Source of the DNA: Corynebacterium marambiense
Lineage (GTDB): Bacteria; Actinomycetota; Actinomycetes; Mycobacteriales; Mycobacteriaceae
Reading direction: 5' to 3'
NCBI RefSeq assembly: GCF_016342275.1
Contig: NZ_JAEIOT010000007.1
Location: forward strand, 186,001 to 250,000
DNA length: 64,000 nucleotides
Shown here in pieces: positions 61,965 to 64,000 of the stretch. The notes beneath the pieces are model-generated. The model did not search any database. It saw nothing but the letters and a program-made list of their open reading frames with translations, and had not been told where the DNA came from. A program made the position numbers and the translations under genes. Each line of letters begins with the position of its first letter. Position 1 is the stretch's first letter.

Positions 61965-63224
61965 TCAGCCCCGGTTCAGTGCGTCGAGTCGTTCCACCAC
62001 GGCGGCGGCAAAACGGTGGACATCCGGGAAACGGGGATCCTGTCCGCGTTCGGCGTAGTGAGCGAGGGCGATGAACGTTTCGTGGAGGTCGTCACGGGCG
62101 AGCACGCTGTTGTCCGAGATGTCGCCCAGCGCATCGGCGAGGACATCATAGCCCTCGTCGATGTCCCTGACCTCGGCGGTGGCAGCCGCCTCAATTTCCG
62201 GTCCCGGAATGTCATCGGCGCTGACCCTGGCCCGCTCACCGTATTCACTGACGACCTGGTTCATGGAACCGTAGTAGAGGTAGCAGACACTTGACATCGC
62301 CCACCCGACCATCGCCGTGACTATCCTCGCCTGCAGACGCGCTTCGTTGGTGACGTTGGGCCAGATCCTCCGGACCTCCTCAACCCACGACTCCGTGAGC
62401 GCATCGACCTCGCCATCGGTGATGGGGCGCGTGAAGAGGAACTGCGGGAATCCCGCGATGACGCACGCGATGTCGAAGGTGGCATCCCGGAATCCCGCCC
62501 ATTCGTAGTCGAGGAACTGGATACGGTCCGCGAGGATGATGTTGTCCGGGGACAGGTCGAACGGGGTGAATGCACGGTGCCTGCCGCTGACCAGCCGCCG
62601 CTTCGCGTCGGAGGCGAAATGCCGCACGTTCGCGGGAATGTCGATGCCCGCGGATTCGAGCAGTTCGAGGCCGCGGTCGATCGAAGCCGGAAGACCCCGT
62701 TCCCGTGCGTACTGGAGCTCCTCGGTGTCGGGGTACGTCCGGAGCATCCGCTTCAGAAGAATGTCGAAACCGGCCTCGCGGTCCGCGGTACCGGCGTGCA
62801 TCCTGCCGAGGGCACGTCCCAGGTTCCGGATCAGGGGCAAGCGCTTCTCCCCCTCCGCATTAGCCAGCAGGTCCGCATAGGTCTCGCCGTCACCGGAGTC
62901 GGTGATGACCAGGATCCTGCGGTCGATATCGTGGGCCAGGAGCACCGGCCCAGGACGAACCTCGGCGGGCAGAGACGTGGTGAACTGGTAGGACACGACC
63001 TCGCGGATGAGTGCCGCATCATCGATCCGGTCGCCCGTCGGTGGCGTGTACTTGAGCACGACCGACCGTTGCTGGAGGAACGGCGATACGGCGACGCGGG
63101 CCCGGAGCACCACCGCGTTACCGGATCCCCCGAGGGAGACCACGTCCCCGAGTTTCTGGGTACCCCCGAAACGTTCGGACAGCAGCTCCTGGGCCACCTC
63201 GACGATCTCTTCGGTCGCGAGCAT
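61965..63224 (-). CDS. Aminoglycoside-phosphotransferase-fold small-molecule kinase
   Basis: A 419-residue kinase-like protein. The N-lobe has a Gly-rich [14 protein letters not shown] and VVLKYTPP for ATP. The catalytic loop reads [14 protein letters not shown], so the Brenner His-Gly-Asp becomes Pro-Phe-Asp223, with Asn228 kept; the metal Asp239 is in FLDYEWAG. About 120 extra C-terminal helical residues follow. The substrate is unknown and there is no basis to call it antibiotic resistance. ATG at 63224 has AAGGAG upstream. It lies between aspS and rarA. Confidence 0.72.
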   Translation of the reverse strand: MLATEEIVEVAQELLSERFGGTQKLGDVVSLGGSGNAVVLRARVAVSPFLQQRSVVLKYTPPTGDRIDDAALIREVVSYQFTTSLPAEVRPGPVLLAHDIDRRILVITDSGDGETYADLLANAEGEKRLPLIRNLGRALGRMHAGTADREAGFDILLKRMLRTYPDTEELQYARERGLPASIDRGLELLESAGIDIPANVRHFASDAKRRLVSGRHRAFTPFDLSPDNIILADRIQFLDYEWAGFRDATFDIACVIAGFPQFLFTRPITDGEVDALTESWVEEVRRIWPNVTNEARLQARIVTAMVGWAMSSVCYLYYGSMNQVVSEYGERARVSADDIPGPEIEAAATAEVRDIDEGYDVLADALGDISDNSVLARDDLHETFIALAHYAERGQDPRFPDVHRFAAAVVERLDALNRG

Positions 63225-63564
63225 GGAAAAACTCCTTCATGGTTCATTCGCCGGAACACCGGCGTGGCGAGGGCACACGTAGACGCACGATCACGCCCTC
63301 AAGGCTCCCCCTCACTGTATCCGGAGGGAGTAACGCGCGTCGTCCTTCTGGACGCTGCCGCGGCGGGTCTGGCTCCGGAAGAATCCGGAAACAAGCCTTG
63401 AACAGCGCCGGAGACACAGGGAAATCTGGAACACGGTTCCGCGGAGCCGGTCGACACAGCCACCGGGGGTGCTGAATCCCCATCGGGCCGGTCAACCGGC
63501 GGCCGTCCAATGCCCGATGGTGGAACAGTCGCCCCACCCGGTAAGCGGAGCGCCGGTGCAGGCG
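63225..63564. other. aspS/kinase intergenic region
   Basis: These 340 bp on the minus strand separate the aspS stop from the kinase start. The only clear structure is CGCCGG (63249-63254) with CCGGCG (63259-63264), a 6-bp stem with a 4-nt loop 24 bp before the kinase start, plus a weaker GAGGGC/GCCCTC pair at 63269-63300. ORFs here have no coding character. It probably carries the kinase promoter. Confidence 0.5.
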
Positions 63565-64000
63565 TCAGCTCCGGTTGGACTGGCCCTGCTTCTTCGGCTT
63601 GGCATCAATCCCGGATTCCTTGCGCTGCTCCGGGGTAATCGGCGCCGGGGCATCGGTGAGCGGATCGACCCCGCCACCCGACTTCGGGAACGCGATCACG
63701 TCGCGGATCGAGTCGAATCCACCGAGCAAGCTCATGATCCGGTCCCAGCCGAAGGCGATACCGCCGTGCGGAGGCGCACCGAAGGCAAAGGCGTCGAGCA
63801 GGAAGCCGAACTTCTCCTGAGCCTCCTCTTCCGTGATACCCATAACCTTGAACACCCGCTCCTGGACGTCCCGACGGTGGATACGGATCGATCCGCCACC
63901 GATCTCGTTGCCGTTGCATACGATGTCGTAGGCGTAGGACAACGCGGAACCCGGATTCTCGTCGAAGGTATCCAGGAACTCCGGCTTCGGTGAGGTGAAC
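63565..64000 (-). CDS. aspS: Aspartyl-tRNA synthetase, C-terminal part only
   Basis: The frame is open to the window edge, giving the last 144 residues of a class II synthetase. The segment [35 protein letters not shown] and the motif 3 region [20 protein letters not shown] with its ATP-binding Arg are present, then [24 protein letters not shown]. This is the usual C-terminus of bacterial AspRS, ending in a short basic tail. The start lies outside. Confidence 0.95.
   Translation of the reverse strand, partial: FTSPKPEFLDTFDENPGSALSYAYDIVCNGNEIGGGSIRIHRRDVQERVFKVMGITEEEAQEKFGFLLDAFAFGAPPHGGIAFGWDRIMSLLGGFDSIRDVIAFPKSGGGVDPLTDAPAPITPEQRKESGIDAKPKKQGQSNRS

Noticed and set aside
61965..63224. 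Aminoglycoside resistance gene
   Set aside because: The fold matches the phosphotransferase superfamily only broadly; the motif is atypical and the location is chromosomal housekeeping, so a resistance call is unsupported.
63244..63537. 97-codon minus-strand frame between aspS and the kinase
   Set aside because: Arg/Pro-rich composition, overlaps the leader hairpin, and shows no convincing start or similarity; most likely non-coding.

Overview
The window is about 64 kb of high-GC actinobacterial chromosome. It is almost certainly from Corynebacterium or a very close relative: opcA, whiA, the actinobacterial integration host factor, an ATPase-dead PriA and a consensus McbR operator are all present. 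The gene order heme A synthase, qor, ctaB, tkt, tal, zwf, opcA, pgl, secG, ppc, tpi, pgk, gap, whiA, yvcK, rapZ, uvrC is, as I recall it, the one found around the pentose phosphate genes of Corynebacterium glutamicum. I do not assign a species. No rRNA, tRNA, CRISPR array or prophage was seen.

Layout. Positions 1-2749 hold the 3' part of the heme A synthase gene, a leaderless-looking quinone oxidoreductase and ctaB. Positions 3207-10018 (plus strand) hold the NADPH-producing pentose phosphate block tkt-tal-zwf-opcA-pgl. Positions 10408-17038 (minus strand) hold secG and the glycolytic/anaplerotic run gap-pgk-tpi-ppc, whose intergenic spaces contain strong hairpins that may set relative expression. 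Positions 17514-19431 are an accessory islet: a MarR regulator, a divergent VOC-fold gene with an apparent frameshift, twin palindromic operators between them, and a decayed IS481-type transposase that abuts the end of whiA.

Positions 19428-35842 (minus strand) are housekeeping: whiA-yvcK-rapZ-uvrC, a PH-domain membrane protein, rpe, rsmB, fmt, priA, metK (with an McbR site in its promoter), coaBC, rpoZ, gmk, mihF. Positions 35000-43371 are the pyrimidine operon pyrR-pyrB-pyrC-carA-carB-pyrF. Positions 43524-46944 are a plus-strand unit of uncertain function: a two-domain SRPBCC/SDR39U1 protein followed by three YbjN-like proteins. A PPK2 polyphosphate kinase follows on the minus strand.

Positions 47879-55621 carry nusB, efp, pepQ and the shikimate genes aroQ-aroB-aroK-aroC and aroE, with a minimal prepilin peptidase and a small membrane protein between aroC and aroE. 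Positions 55703-61888 hold mltG, ruvX, alaS and rarA. A divergent aminoglycoside-phosphotransferase-fold kinase and the 3' end of aspS close the window.

The metabolic genes form coherent units: tkt/tal/zwf/opcA/pgl for NADPH and pentoses, gap/pgk/tpi/ppc for lower glycolysis and anaplerosis, one complete operon for the early pyrimidine steps, and the chorismate steps from 3-dehydroquinate synthase to chorismate synthase except the EPSP synthase. The most unusual parts are the MarR/VOC/IS islet, the YbjN trio, and several large RNA hairpins that gene annotation does not explain.
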